Below, one piece after another: positions 53,049 through 62,323 of a stretch of 64,000 bases of DNA. How positions within the stretch are numbered: the stretch's first letter is position 1; each line of letters starts with the position of its first letter. The DNA comes from Bacillota bacterium (GTDB lineage: Bacteria > Bacillota_I > Bacilli_A > Erysipelotrichales > Erysipelotrichaceae). The stretch lies in contig JAEWFD010000004.1 of NCBI GenBank assembly GCA_023388995.1, positions 1 to 64,000 on the forward strand. Reading direction: 5' to 3'. Under the pieces are notes generated by a model. That model did no database searches and was not told the origin of the DNA. It saw nothing but the letters and a program-made list of their open reading frames with translations. Made by a program: the position numbers and the translations under genes.

Positions 53049-54332
53049 CTACTTGTGAATGACTACCGACTCATTCAATTTCGTTTCCAAAGCCGCAAGT
53101 GCCTGATCAACAGATGCATATTCACCCATGCATAAGTCAACAAACATATCATTCACCGCTTCTTTGAATTGATCGGTATTGAAATATCCGATAAACCGTG
53201 CATTGTCAAGAATACCGATTAATGGTTTGGCATATGGCATTTGGACCAGCAAAGCAGGGTCTTGTGCAACTGACTTCTTCGCCGGAATCTGCGCTGCCGC
53301 AACATTATGCGCAAACAGTACATCATCTTGATAGAAATACTCTAAAAATTGGAATGCTGCTTCCTGCTTCGCGCTGGAACCGTTGATCGTCAAAGCCCAG
53401 CCTGTTTCGGCCGCAAAAGCCACTTTATCGCCGAACCAAGGCATTGGGGCATAGCTAAAATCCTTGCCGTACTCTAGCTCAAAACTATGTTCACCTTCAG
53501 AAATCGTCCAAGGACCACGCGGAACGATCATATTGCTGCCCGCAAACAATTGCTGGTATCCTTCCAAATCGCCTCCGCCGGTAAGACCTTCTAAATCGGT
53601 TACTTTGTGTACCATCACCATATCATACAGTTCCTGCAATGTCTTCTTCGCTTGCGGTGTTTGCAACGTGAAATTGCCGTCAGCATCCAGATACTCTCCG
53701 CCAATAGATAAAATCATTGATAAAAACATGTACGGAACAGAATCCCAGTTGACGAAGTCAAAACCCTTGTTCACGAATAACCCTTGTTCGATTACAGAAC
53801 CCTTGCTTCCTGTTTGCACCAGCTCAGCCCAAGTGGTCGGAACAGTCAGTTTCTTTTCCGCCAGTACCGTATTGTTTACCAGCATTGCTCCGGATTCAAT
53901 ATTGAATTCCAGCGGAAGTCCATATAATTTGCCATCATATTCCAAGGCCCCGATAGTCGATGGATATACATGTTCCATCACATCTCCGGCCAGTTTTTCC
54001 GGCATAGCAGCCAATGCACCGGTTGAAGCAAAGTCAATGCCCCAGCCACCCCACAGCTCATAGATATCAGCTCCCCCTTGCTTGGAGATGAGCGATGTTT
54101 GAACTTTGGACTCAAACGTGTCATACGGGAAGAATTCGAATTTGATTTTGATTCCCGGATGGGATGCCTCAAATTCTTTGGCGATGCGCTCGTAGGAAGC
54201 ATTCCACGGCTCATTTTGATGTCCCCAAAATGAGAGTTCAATGTCCTTGGCATTGTTTGAATCTCCCTTGCTGCATCCGGTAAAGCCCAGGATTACAAGC
54301 AAAGACAGCAGCGTACAAAACAGTTTCTTCAT
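53049..54332 (-). CDS. Sugar ABC transporter substrate-binding lipoprotein
   Basis: 427 residues. Lipobox FTGC (Cys20), then an extracellular solute-binding family 1 fold: LSFWGHQNEPWNASYERIAKEFEASHPGIKIKFEFFPYDTFESKVQ. Captures a sugar, possibly an alpha-linked oligosaccharide given the GH4 partner. AAAGGA precedes the ATG. It is the second gene of the GH4 operon. Confidence 0.9.
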   Translation of the reverse strand: MKKLFCTLLSLLVILGFTGCSKGDSNNAKDIELSFWGHQNEPWNASYERIAKEFEASHPGIKIKFEFFPYDTFESKVQTSLISKQGGADIYELWGGWGIDFASTGALAAMPEKLAGDVMEHVYPSTIGALEYDGKLYGLPLEFNIESGAMLVNNTVLAEKKLTVPTTWAELVQTGSKGSVIEQGLFVNKGFDFVNWDSVPYMFLSMILSIGGEYLDADGNFTLQTPQAKKTLQELYDMVMVHKVTDLEGLTGGGDLEGYQQLFAGSNMIVPRGPWTISEGEHSFELEYGKDFSYAPMPWFGDKVAFAAETGWALTINGSSAKQEAAFQFLEYFYQDDVLFAHNVAAAQIPAKKSVAQDPALLVQMPYAKPLIGILDNARFIGYFNTDQFKEAVNDMFVDLCMGEYASVDQALAALETKLNESVVIHK

Positions 54333-54377
54333 AAGATTCCTTTCTGTGCTCCGCGATTTTGCGGCAACGTCCTTATG

Positions 54378-55706
54378 TTAGAGTTTGACGGAGTCAAAAT
54401 AGGTAAGGAAAGGAGCATTCTGATCAAACATCTGCTGCGTCATCTGCTTGATTTCCTGCATGCTGAGGACACTTGATGTCAGCGGGTCAAATAAAATAGC
54501 ATGGAAAATCATCGTTGGATCTTTATGGATGGCCCCCATAACGGCAAGCTCTTCAATCGCAGCACTGTGATCCACCATCAAGCCCAAGTGATCGGGCAGC
54601 GTTACTTGCATGGTCGAATGAATACCATGCTTGGTCGCCACAACCGGTACTTCAACACACGCATTCTCCCGGACATTGCGAATATACCCTTTGTTTTGCA
54701 AGTTTCCGTTGAAGAAGAATGGCGTATGATCGCCTAGCAAGGCATTGAAGATATTGGATGCATATTCTTCACCGCGTTCAAGCTCAATTTCGCCATGTGC
54801 CATCCACTCCTGGTATTCTTGTTCCCAGCTATGTTCCCGTTCCAGATATTCATTTAGAATATAGGCATATTCTCCCGGATTCCAGCCGGTTCCATGCGTG
54901 CAATATTTCTCAATCAAGTCAGCCCGTTTGCGGAACCATTGGTTATACTCTGAATTGTGACCGCTGGATTCTGTCGGATAGTAACCCAAATGATGAAACA
55001 TTTCATTGCGCACCGGTTCTTCCAGCAAGATTTCCTTGCGCTCCAATGCTTGGCGAATCAGCGGATAAGCATCTTTGCCATTCCATTTGTATTCGGTATA
55101 GAAGGCTTGGTGATTGATTCCTGCACAAACATAGTCAATCTCTTCGGGCTTCGCACCAATCCACTCCGCCAGCATCTGCGCCGTTCCTTGCACGCTATGG
55201 CATAATCCGGTCACGCTGACTTTTGTCTGCTTTTGCAGATAGCTCACCAGCATCGCCATTGGATTTGTATAATTTAGCACAATTGCTTGCGGACAGTATC
55301 GTTCCACATCTCTGATCATATCCAGCATAACCGGCGCTGTGCGCAAGAAGCGGAAGATACCGGAAGGTCCGCGTGTATCACCTACATTGATATTGACCCC
55401 ATATGTGTATGGAATTTCAATATCATGGCGCCACACTTCAACCCCGCCTTGCAGAATGGTAATCAATACCCCATCCGCACCTTGCAATGCTTCTTGGCGA
55501 TCCATCGTCGCCACGACCGTTGCCGGATATTTGCCTGCTTCGATAATTCGTAAAATGCCTTGCTTGGCATATTGCAGACGTTTCTCATTAATGTCCATGA
55601 GGCAAATCTCGCAATCCCGAAATGCTTCAAAAGTAAGAATATCACGCACCAACCCTCGGGTAAAATCTAACGATCCTGCTCCGATAAACGTAAATTTCCT
55701 TCTCAT
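54378..55706 (-). CDS. GH4-family glycosidase (MelA-like)
   Basis: 442 residues. N-terminal NAD site [20 protein letters not shown], then [19 protein letters not shown] (metal Cys and His) and GINHQAFY: the NAD- and metal-dependent redox glycosidase family 4. The CHSVQGT form is seen in alpha-galactosidases of the MelA type. It hydrolyses the imported sugar in the cytoplasm. It is the first gene of the minus-strand operon and starts ten bases after an operator-like palindrome. Confidence 0.85.
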   Translation of the reverse strand: MRRKFTFIGAGSLDFTRGLVRDILTFEAFRDCEICLMDINEKRLQYAKQGILRIIEAGKYPATVVATMDRQEALQGADGVLITILQGGVEVWRHDIEIPYTYGVNINVGDTRGPSGIFRFLRTAPVMLDMIRDVERYCPQAIVLNYTNPMAMLVSYLQKQTKVSVTGLCHSVQGTAQMLAEWIGAKPEEIDYVCAGINHQAFYTEYKWNGKDAYPLIRQALERKEILLEEPVRNEMFHHLGYYPTESSGHNSEYNQWFRKRADLIEKYCTHGTGWNPGEYAYILNEYLEREHSWEQEYQEWMAHGEIELERGEEYASNIFNALLGDHTPFFFNGNLQNKGYIRNVRENACVEVPVVATKHGIHSTMQVTLPDHLGLMVDHSAAIEELAVMGAIHKDPTMIFHAILFDPLTSSVLSMQEIKQMTQQMFDQNAPFLTYFDSVKL

Positions 55707-55718
55707 ACAATCTCCTTT

Positions 55719-55845
55719 GTTTAGTAAACACCATAAGTGTTTATCTATCTGAAACCAAGTTTAGCACAGTATTTTCGATCTGTAAAGGCTTACATAAAAA
55801 TACTTGCAAATTTAGTTTACTTATTATATAATTAATTTAGTAAAC
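55719..55845. promoter_or_regulatory. Divergent promoter region with LacI-type operators
   Basis: Near-palindromes of the form GTTTAGTAAAC occur at 55719-55729, 55811-55820 (TTTAGTTTAC) and 55835-55845. Minus promoter: TTTACA (55786-55781), 17 bases, TAAACT (55763-55758). Plus promoter: TTGCAA (55804-55809), 17 bases, TATAAT (55827-55832). One operator sits in the plus promoter spacer, one just after the plus -10, and one in the GH4 leader, as expected for repression of both directions by the adjacent LacI-family protein. Confidence 0.7.
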
Positions 55846-55858
55846 AACGGAGGAAACT

Positions 55859-56881
55859 ATGCCAACCATACGAGACATCGCAAAACAAATAGGACTATCC
55901 CCTGCTACTATATCCCGGGTTTTATCGGCAGATGAACACTTCAAGGTAGCGCCGGAAACAAAACAATTGATTTTGGATACTGCGCATCAGCTTGGCTACA
56001 ATCACGCAGTCAAAAGCCGTACCAAAAAAACAGCAGTTCCACCATCTATCCGCCTTGGCTGCATCCTGGCGGTTACCGCCGAAAAATACTCTGATTCTTT
56101 TTTCCTGTCTATTCTCTCGGCGATTGAAGATGAGTGCAAACACCATGCCAGCAGTGTCACCCTGGTTCGCAATTACACGGAACTGCAGGATCCTCGCATT
56201 CTCCATGAATTGTGCCACTCTGATCTGGATGGCCTATTTATTATGGAAAGCTTGCCAAAGGATGTATTAGACACCTTGAAACAACATATTCCGCATATCA
56301 TTGCCGTGGATCATTATCACAATCAACTCAATAGTGTCGGGTTTGATCAGATTGAAGCCTCGTTCCAAGTCATGGATCACCTCTATGCCAGCGGATGCCG
56401 GCACATTGCTTATATTGGCGGCTCTGCCCCCAATACCAACTTCTTTCATACGCGGCGGATGCTGGCCTATCGGCAACGGTTGCAGGAATATGGAATTCCC
56501 TACGATGAAACGATCATCAAGGATTGCAACTGGGATATTGAGACTTGCGCCCACATGACGGAAGAACTGCTGAAACTAAAAAAGCTGCCCGATGCAATCT
56601 TTGCCGGCAGTGATACCCTGGCCCAGATTGTTCTTGGCAAGCTCTATGAGCATCAGCTGCGATGTCCGCAGGATATTAAAGTGATCGGCTTCAACAATCT
56701 CGATTTTGCGGCACACTTAATTCCGCCTCTGACAACCATTGACGTACCTACCAAAGAAATCGGCAAGCTTGCTGCCATTCGCCTGCTGGAACTTATTAAG
56801 ACCAAAGACAAGCGAATTTACAGCATGATCTTGCCAACAACCTTAGTCATACGTAATTCAACGAAGGAGAACAACCTATGA
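55859..56881 (+). CDS. LacI-family transcriptional repressor
   Basis: 340 residues. Standard LacI N-terminus TIRDIAKQIGLSPATISRVLSADEHFKVAPETKQLILDTAHQLGYN, then a periplasmic-binding-like sensor domain (DGLFIMESLPKDV, FAGSDTLAQIVLGKLYE, TTIDVPTKEIGKLAA). It presumably binds the GTTTAGTAAAC-type sites and responds to the imported sugar. GGAGG precedes the ATG. It overlaps the following kinase gene by four bases. Confidence 0.92.
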   Translation: MPTIRDIAKQIGLSPATISRVLSADEHFKVAPETKQLILDTAHQLGYNHAVKSRTKKTAVPPSIRLGCILAVTAEKYSDSFFLSILSAIEDECKHHASSVTLVRNYTELQDPRILHELCHSDLDGLFIMESLPKDVLDTLKQHIPHIIAVDHYHNQLNSVGFDQIEASFQVMDHLYASGCRHIAYIGGSAPNTNFFHTRRMLAYRQRLQEYGIPYDETIIKDCNWDIETCAHMTEELLKLKKLPDAIFAGSDTLAQIVLGKLYEHQLRCPQDIKVIGFNNLDFAAHLIPPLTTIDVPTKEIGKLAAIRLLELIKTKDKRIYSMILPTTLVIRNSTKENNL

Positions 56882-57837
56882 ACGTGTATTTAGGAATTGA
56901 CAGCGGCGGTACCAAGACCAACTTCATTCTTGTGGATGAGCAAGGAATGATTCTTGCTCAAAACACGCAGCCTGCCAGCCATTATATGCAAGTCGGCTAT
57001 GCAGGCCTGACTGCTATCATGAAGCATGGAATGGAAGCTTGTCTGCAAGAAGCGCAATTGTCATGCAAAGAGATCAAGGCTGTCTTTGCATCCTGCGCCG
57101 GTTACGGTGACATTATTCATGATACCCCCAAAATTGAAAAAGCCATTCACCATGCATTTCCCAATATCCTTTGTAAGATTGGCAATGATATGGAAAATGC
57201 CTTTGCCGGATCATTAGGCGGTCAAAATGGGATTAATGTCATTGCCGGTACCGGATCGATCGGAATGGGGCGAGATACGCAAAAGACCATTCGCTGCGGC
57301 GGCTGGCACCATGCTTTCGGGGGTGACGAAGGAAGTGCTTATTGGATTGCTTGCAAACTAATTCAAGCATATACCAAGCAAAGTGATGGACGGGAACCAA
57401 AAACAAAATTATACAGCCATTTAAATGAAACCTATCACTTTCAAGATGACTCTGATATCTTGCAGCTCACCATTCAGGACTGGGAGTTTGATCGCACGAA
57501 GGTCGCTCAAATGGCCAAAGATGTATATGAACTTGCCTTGCAAGACGATCCGACAGCAAAACAGATTTACCGGGAAGCAGCCCGGGAACTTGCTTCTATC
57601 TATCTTACCATCAAGAACCAACTATCTCTCGCTGAGCCGGTAACGGCCTCTTATTCAGGCGGTGTGTTCAAAAGCGGATTGTATCTGCTGGAACCGCTGA
57701 AAGAACTTCTGAAACCTGCAGGAATTAGCTTGACAGACCCTTGCTTAGACCCAACAGGCGGCAGCGCCCTTCTTGCTTTAGAGTTAGGTGGCATTGCGAT
57801 TAATGAAACAATTCTTAACAATTTAGCAAAATCATAG
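56878..57837 (+). CDS. BadF/NAG-kinase-type sugar kinase
   Basis: 319 residues of the ASKHA fold. Phosphate 1 motif LGIDSGGTKTNFIL, GNDMENAFAG, then the adenosine region GTGSIGMGRD and HHAFGGDEGSAYWIA. BadF/BadG/BcrA/BcrD-like proteins of this size include N-acetylglucosamine kinases. Here it probably phosphorylates the sugar released by the GH4 enzyme. Translationally coupled to the LacI gene (ATGA-type overlap). Which hydroxyl and sugar it acts on is unknown. Confidence 0.82.
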   Translation: MNVYLGIDSGGTKTNFILVDEQGMILAQNTQPASHYMQVGYAGLTAIMKHGMEACLQEAQLSCKEIKAVFASCAGYGDIIHDTPKIEKAIHHAFPNILCKIGNDMENAFAGSLGGQNGINVIAGTGSIGMGRDTQKTIRCGGWHHAFGGDEGSAYWIACKLIQAYTKQSDGREPKTKLYSHLNETYHFQDDSDILQLTIQDWEFDRTKVAQMAKDVYELALQDDPTAKQIYREAARELASIYLTIKNQLSLAEPVTASYSGGVFKSGLYLLEPLKELLKPAGISLTDPCLDPTGGSALLALELGGIAINETILNNLAKS

Positions 57838-57896
57838 AATATAGTACCAACAAAATTACTATCTCGTAAACAAATATTATTAAGACATAACTATGT

Positions 57897-57925
57897 TTGT
57901 TTTATACACATAATTATGATATAAT
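57897..57925 (+). promoter_or_regulatory. Promoter of the Phd-type antitoxin gene
   Basis: TTGTTT (57897-57902), 17 bases, TATAAT (57920-57925), about 24 bases before the start codon with an AGGAGG site in between. Confidence 0.7.
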
Positions 57926-57949
57926 TTTGTAAATAAAGGAGGTAGTTGT

Positions 57950-58213
57950 ATGCCCATTATTCGTCCAATGGCAGAATTAAGAGACACTGCTAAAATTTCA
58001 GAATTATGCCATCAAAAAAATGAACCCATTTTTATCACAAAGAATGGCAGCGGTCATCTTGTTGTAATGAGTATGGAGACTTATGATCAGCAGTTTGGAT
58101 TATTAGACATTTATCGTAAACTTAGTGCCGCTGAACACCAGCTTGAATCAGAGACTTTGCTTTTAGCAGAAGATAATGTTTTTGCCAGGTTGAGAAAAAA
58201 ACATGAAAGGTGA
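57950..58213 (+). CDS. Phd/YefM-type antitoxin, apparently without its toxin
   Basis: 87 residues. The N-terminus IIRPMAELRDTAKISELCHQKNEPIFITKNGSGHLVVMSMETYDQ is the DNA-binding Phd/YefM fold, and the C-terminal part is the usual disordered toxin-binding tail. It has its own strong promoter and AGGAGG site. The toxin normally follows within a few bases; here an ATG at 58203 opens a frame with no RelE/Doc/Fic resemblance that runs into a terminator. The toxin gene appears lost, or the antitoxin acts in trans. Confidence 0.8.
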   Translation: MPIIRPMAELRDTAKISELCHQKNEPIFITKNGSGHLVVMSMETYDQQFGLLDIYRKLSAAEHQLESETLLLAEDNVFARLRKKHER

Positions 58214-58320
58214 ACTTTTTAACGCTTTTGAATCCTCAAGCTGCTCTATCCTTGCTTTCAGATATGGAAGAGTCCATTCTGCTATAATTCGTAATAGTAA
58301 GCAATCCCATCAAAAACATA

Positions 58321-58356
58321 AAAAGATAGCAGCAAACTCAGGCCGCTATCTTTTTT
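58321..58356. terminator. Bidirectional terminator overlapping the hydrolase stop codon
   Basis: AAAAGATAGC (58321-58330) pairs with GCTATCTTTT (58345-58354), with T runs on both strands. The hydrolase stop codon (58338-58340) lies in the loop, so the last codons of that gene encode one arm of the hairpin. It serves both converging transcripts. Confidence 0.8.
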
Positions 58357-59324
58357 GCTTGTTCAAAAAAGCCAAATGCAGATTCAATAATTACATTCAT
58401 TGCATTGGCACTTGCCATATGCCCGCTGCGTTCAATCAACTGATACTGCAAATTTTCGTTTCCTGCATTTTCAACAAAAGCCGCAACTGCCTTTGTTGAT
58501 GTGACAATATCGCTATCACCTTGCAGAATCAAATAAGGTATCTGCACTTCTTTTAGCATCTCCGCAAGCTCAATGTGCAATAGTTCCTTGAAAAGCGATT
58601 GATTGTGGCGATACCCATTGATTACCAATGCTTTAAAGTTTTTTAAGCTATAATCCGGACTTGTCAGATATCCCCAGATAATCCCTCCAAGGGCCATTGA
58701 TCCACCTTGCTTGGATTGATATCCTTCCGTATATTTACGAATCCACTTCAATACAACAATCAGATCATTCACGCTATATTCTTTTTGTTCTTTCAACATT
58801 GTTAGCTGATCGCGATGCCTGTCAGGCATTTTCGATTGTTCCAATGCCAGAAAAACTTCATCATCCGCCAGAAACGGATGCAGCACCTGTCCATAAATGG
58901 CAACCCTGTCCAATAATTCCGGTGCAATGTGCGCTGCTTTCGCTGCTAAAATACTGCCCCAAGATACCCCGAACAGATGAATTCCGCATTCTTGAAATTC
59001 TGCTTTCAGCTGCTTGATCAAATCAATTGTCATCACCACGAAGCGGTTAATCGTAAACGAATTGTCAATCAGATGATCATTGATCCCGCAACCTAGTTGA
59101 TCCCAATACACCATTGTAACTCTGTTGGTTAACTCCGGAAACATTCCCCGCCCGCCGGCACAAAACGGAAGCGGCGATCCAGGGCCACCATGCAGAAAAA
59201 GAACCAGCGGATTCGTCTTTTTCTTCCCTTCAATCAGAACTTTCTGCGGTATTCCATCCAGTAGATATGTCCTCATTTCGGATATCTCATTGGCAGCAAT
59301 CAGTTTCTTCCTTTTGCGATTCAT
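58338..59324 (-). CDS. Alpha/beta hydrolase (prolyl-iminopeptidase-like)
   Basis: 328 residues. Oxyanion motif FLHGGPGSPL, nucleophile elbow GVSWGS (Ser), and a late RSGHMASAN with the catalytic His; the Asp is likely in LILQGDSDIV. The family includes proline iminopeptidases and related esterases of peptidase clan S33. No signal peptide, so cytoplasmic. GAGGGAAC precedes the ATG. Transcribed alone. Confidence 0.82.
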   Translation of the reverse strand: MNRKRKKLIAANEISEMRTYLLDGIPQKVLIEGKKKTNPLVLFLHGGPGSPLPFCAGGRGMFPELTNRVTMVYWDQLGCGINDHLIDNSFTINRFVVMTIDLIKQLKAEFQECGIHLFGVSWGSILAAKAAHIAPELLDRVAIYGQVLHPFLADDEVFLALEQSKMPDRHRDQLTMLKEQKEYSVNDLIVVLKWIRKYTEGYQSKQGGSMALGGIIWGYLTSPDYSLKNFKALVINGYRHNQSLFKELLHIELAEMLKEVQIPYLILQGDSDIVTSTKAVAAFVENAGNENLQYQLIERSGHMASANAMNVIIESAFGFFEQAKKIAA

Positions 59325-59458
59325 GTTCGTTCCCTCTCAACGTATCTATAGTTCAAAGTCCAGCTTATTTGCTTTTCATTATATCACAAAATAGGAAATT
59401 ACCAGTATCACATTATTTCCTGACGACGATCTGTTTTAGCTGACTGTCGATCTTTTCA

Positions 59459-60274
59459 TCAGGATTGCATAAATGTGACTAATTCCTTATTAAATTTTTC
59501 GCATTGGTCATAAAACAGGAAATGGCCGCATGAATCGAATGACACTAGTTTTGCATGGGGGATACTCTTTTTTTGTGCAACCGCCAACGAATATAGGCAA
59601 ACCTGATCATTTAATCCATGAAGAATCAATGTCGGCGCTTGAATCATTTGCAAATCTTGAAACAAACCTTTCTCGCCCAGCCATGTTTGGGCAATTGCCG
59701 CTGTTGACCAACTAGCTGCTTCCAGACCTAGCTTAAAAATCCAATCGGCAAAAGCTGGAGTAATAGGATTATGAAAGATCATCGAACCAAATCCTCTTAG
59801 CATATTCGGGCGGTCATCATACACACCTTGGATGATGCTGGTGACAGCCTGCCGCTGCAAACCGTAAGGAAAATATGGCCGCTGGATTAAGCTCGGAGCT
59901 GCTGCCGCAAACAGCGCAAGTTTTGCTACACCATGTCCATGATGCCGGGCCATGTAGCGCACACAGATAGCACCTCCGGTAGAATGACCGCCAAGTGTGA
60001 TATCAGACAATTTCAAGGCATCGATTACAGCTCTGATATCATCAGACAAACGGTCATAGTCATAGCCCTTCCACGGCTTATCCGATAAGCCGAAACCGCG
60101 GCAGTCGATGCCAATGCAGCGATAGCCTAGCTGCGGCAGCACATTGAATTGATATTCAAACAACGAATGATTGCCGGGCCAGCCATGCACGAATAAAATC
60201 GTTTTGGTGCCGGCAGGATTGATATCTTCTACATAAATCTTTACATCTGGTTCTACTTTCACATAGTATCCCAA
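59459..60274 (-). CDS. Alpha/beta hydrolase
   Basis: 271 residues. LFVHGWPGNHSLF oxyanion region, GHSTGG nucleophile elbow, LILHGLNDQV (Asp) and SCGHFLFYDQ (His). Looks like a haloperoxidase/esterase-type hydrolase. The start is TTG 60274, six bases after GAGGG. Not closely related to its neighbour at 58338 beyond the fold. Confidence 0.8.
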   Translation of the reverse strand: MGYYVKVEPDVKIYVEDINPAGTKTILFVHGWPGNHSLFEYQFNVLPQLGYRCIGIDCRGFGLSDKPWKGYDYDRLSDDIRAVIDALKLSDITLGGHSTGGAICVRYMARHHGHGVAKLALFAAAAPSLIQRPYFPYGLQRQAVTSIIQGVYDDRPNMLRGFGSMIFHNPITPAFADWIFKLGLEAASWSTAAIAQTWLGEKGLFQDLQMIQAPTLILHGLNDQVCLYSLAVAQKKSIPHAKLVSFDSCGHFLFYDQCEKFNKELVTFMQS

Positions 60275-60353
60275 CTGAATCCCTCATTTCCTGGTTATTG
60301 ATAGTACAGGATATTCATTGGCATGTATATTCTATACAGCCAACTTTCAAAAA

Positions 60354-60392
60354 CAAAAAAAGAATAGTAATCTCTTTGCGAGAAACTATTCT
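60354..60392 (-). terminator. Terminator of the nucleoside-salvage operon
   Basis: AGAATAGT (60361-60368) and ACTATTCT (60385-60392) form a perfect eight-pair stem, followed on the minus strand by seven T. It sits at the ribokinase stop codon. Confidence 0.85.
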
Positions 60393-60395
60393 AAT

Positions 60396-61301
60396 TTATT
60401 GTTTTGTTACTTCATCCCAGCTTGGAATGGCATCCTGCGCCCCTTTTCTGGTCACCGTAATACTTGCTACTTTGGTGCCCAGTTCCATTGCTTCTTGCTG
60501 GGTGTATCCCTTGCATAAGCCTGCCAGAAATCCGCCCAGGAAGCTGTCACCGGCAGCCGTAGTATCAATGGCCTCCACTTTCTTTGCCGGAACAAACACT
60601 TTATCGTTCTGATGAATCAGACACGAACCATGCTCTCCTAATGTGACGAGGACATTCGCTACGCCTAACTCTAACAAGTTACGTGCATGATCTTCCACGC
60701 TGTCCATATCTACATTGCCTTTCGACAAGAGCGCCAATTCTGTTTCATTCGGCACCAAATAGGTCAGCTTGGAAAGCAGCTCCTTGCTTAGATTCGGTAC
60801 CGCCGGTGCCGGATTTAAGACTACCGGAATTTCATGCTCCTTGCAGAAGGATACAACATACTCAATGACATCCATCGGAATCTCCAGCTGAAGCAAGCAA
60901 TAATCAGCCTCCAGCAGCAGCTGTTCCTTGACCTTGATATCTTCGATCGTTAATTTGAAGTTAGCTCCTGGATGAACCACGATCATATTTTTGCCTTGAT
61001 GATCCAGATAGATCAGAGCAAAGCCTGTCAATTCTTGTTCTTTGATTATAATACCTTCAGTTGCTACACCACTCGCTTGCAAATTCGCAATCATCTTGCT
61101 GCCGACAGCATCGTCTCCGACAGCCCCGATCATTCCGACTGCCACTTGCATCTTCGCCAATGCGACAGCCTGGTTTGCTCCTTTGCCACCAAATGCATAG
61201 GAAATTGAATCTGATAAAATAGTTTCCCCAACCGCAGGCAAATGATCTAGCTGGATATTATGATCATAATTCAAACTACCTACTACCACAATTTTTTTCA
61301 T
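60396..61301 (-). CDS. rbsK: Ribokinase
   Basis: 301 residues, PfkB family. Substrate-site GGKGANQAVALAKM, NPAPAV, PNETE, and the catalytic/anion-hole motif DTTAAGDSFLGGFL. It phosphorylates ribose to ribose-5-phosphate. ATG 61301 is preferred (AGG site upstream); another in-frame ATG lies six codons earlier. It follows two nucleoside hydrolase genes that would supply free ribose, and ends the operon. Confidence 0.9.
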   Translation of the reverse strand: MKKIVVVGSLNYDHNIQLDHLPAVGETILSDSISYAFGGKGANQAVALAKMQVAVGMIGAVGDDAVGSKMIANLQASGVATEGIIIKEQELTGFALIYLDHQGKNMIVVHPGANFKLTIEDIKVKEQLLLEADYCLLQLEIPMDVIEYVVSFCKEHEIPVVLNPAPAVPNLSKELLSKLTYLVPNETELALLSKGNVDMDSVEDHARNLLELGVANVLVTLGEHGSCLIHQNDKVFVPAKKVEAIDTTAAGDSFLGGFLAGLCKGYTQQEAMELGTKVASITVTRKGAQDAIPSWDEVTKQ

Positions 61302-61391
61302 CCACACACTACCTTTCATGATTGTATCAGTTATGCATAAGTGCCATTACAGCGTTCCTATTATATCTTATATCCTTGCAATTGCAAAGTT

Positions 61392-62315
61392 CTAGTGCGT
61401 TGCATAATAGCGCAGTGCTTGTTCCATTTCATCCAAAAATTTGGCACGGTCAATCTTCCAAATAACATGGCAGTTTTCTTGCGGATGACGCCCATGCCGA
61501 CGATCGGCATACGTCAAAGCGCGGGTACTTCCTTCATTGGTTTCTACTTGCACAAATAAGTCTTCCCCTTGCAGCAGCTCGGGATTGGTCAAAGCTAAAA
61601 TAGCTACCGGATCATGCAATGCCGCATCGACGCTCGCATAAGAATCTAAGATCTTCGTACCAATCTGGGCAATTTCACCTTCAATCTTCTCAAAGCGAAG
61701 AATATCTTCTTTGCGGATATCGGCTTGCGTCGTTACATCCAATCCGATCATCGTCAATTTAATTCCGGAATTGAAGACAATTTGCGCTGCTTCCGGGTCC
61801 ACATAGAAATTAAACTCTGCTGTCGGAGTAACATTTCCGACTGTCATTCCGCCGCCCATAAAACAGATATGCGCAATTTTTTCTTTGACTTCGGGATGAG
61901 CCAAAAGCAGAATGGCAATGTTGGTCAGCGGTCCAATCGCAACAATGGTAATCGACTCTTCGCTTTCCATCAGCGTCTGATAAAGCAATTCTCTGGCTGA
62001 TAGCGTACTGAGTGGTGCCAGCTGTTCTTGCAAAAACAAGGAAGCATAGCCGCCAAAGCCGTCTTCGCCATGTACTTTGGATGCTGTTACCCGCTTCTTT
62101 ACAATCGGCTGATCCGCCCCAGCGGCAATCGGCACTTGCAAGCCAATTAAACCAGCTGCCAGCCGGGCATTGTGGGTTGTATAATTCAATGTTACATTAC
62201 CGCTCACAGTCGTAATTGCTTTAATCTCTAATTCTTCTTTGGTATGTGCCAGCATAATTGCCAGCACATCATCCACGCCAGGATCACAATCAATAATAAT
62301 TGGAATTTTCTTCAT
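61392..62315 (-). CDS. Inosine-uridine-type nucleoside hydrolase
   Basis: 307 residues. Calcium-binding N-terminal motif IIIDCDPGVDDVLAI and the later MGGG, EFNFYVDPEAA and HDPVAI segments define the nucleoside hydrolase family. It splits ribonucleosides into base and ribose. A GGAGGG site precedes the ATG. It lies eight bases after the second hydrolase gene. Purine or pyrimidine preference cannot be read safely. Confidence 0.9.
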   Translation of the reverse strand: MKKIPIIIDCDPGVDDVLAIMLAHTKEELEIKAITTVSGNVTLNYTTHNARLAAGLIGLQVPIAAGADQPIVKKRVTASKVHGEDGFGGYASLFLQEQLAPLSTLSARELLYQTLMESEESITIVAIGPLTNIAILLLAHPEVKEKIAHICFMGGGMTVGNVTPTAEFNFYVDPEAAQIVFNSGIKLTMIGLDVTTQADIRKEDILRFEKIEGEIAQIGTKILDSYASVDAALHDPVAILALTNPELLQGEDLFVQVETNEGSTRALTYADRRHGRHPQENCHVIWKIDRAKFLDEMEQALRYYATH

Positions 62316-62323
62316 AAGCCCTC

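Noticed and set aside
53464..54063. 199-codon plus-strand open frame opposite the sugar-binding lipoprotein gene
   Set aside because: It is antisense to a clear gene, has no ribosome site and no family resemblance; its composition mirrors the minus-strand gene.
58203..58499. Frame after the Phd antitoxin as its toxin
   Set aside because: No toxin-family resemblance, and it runs through a terminator into the antisense of the hydrolase gene.
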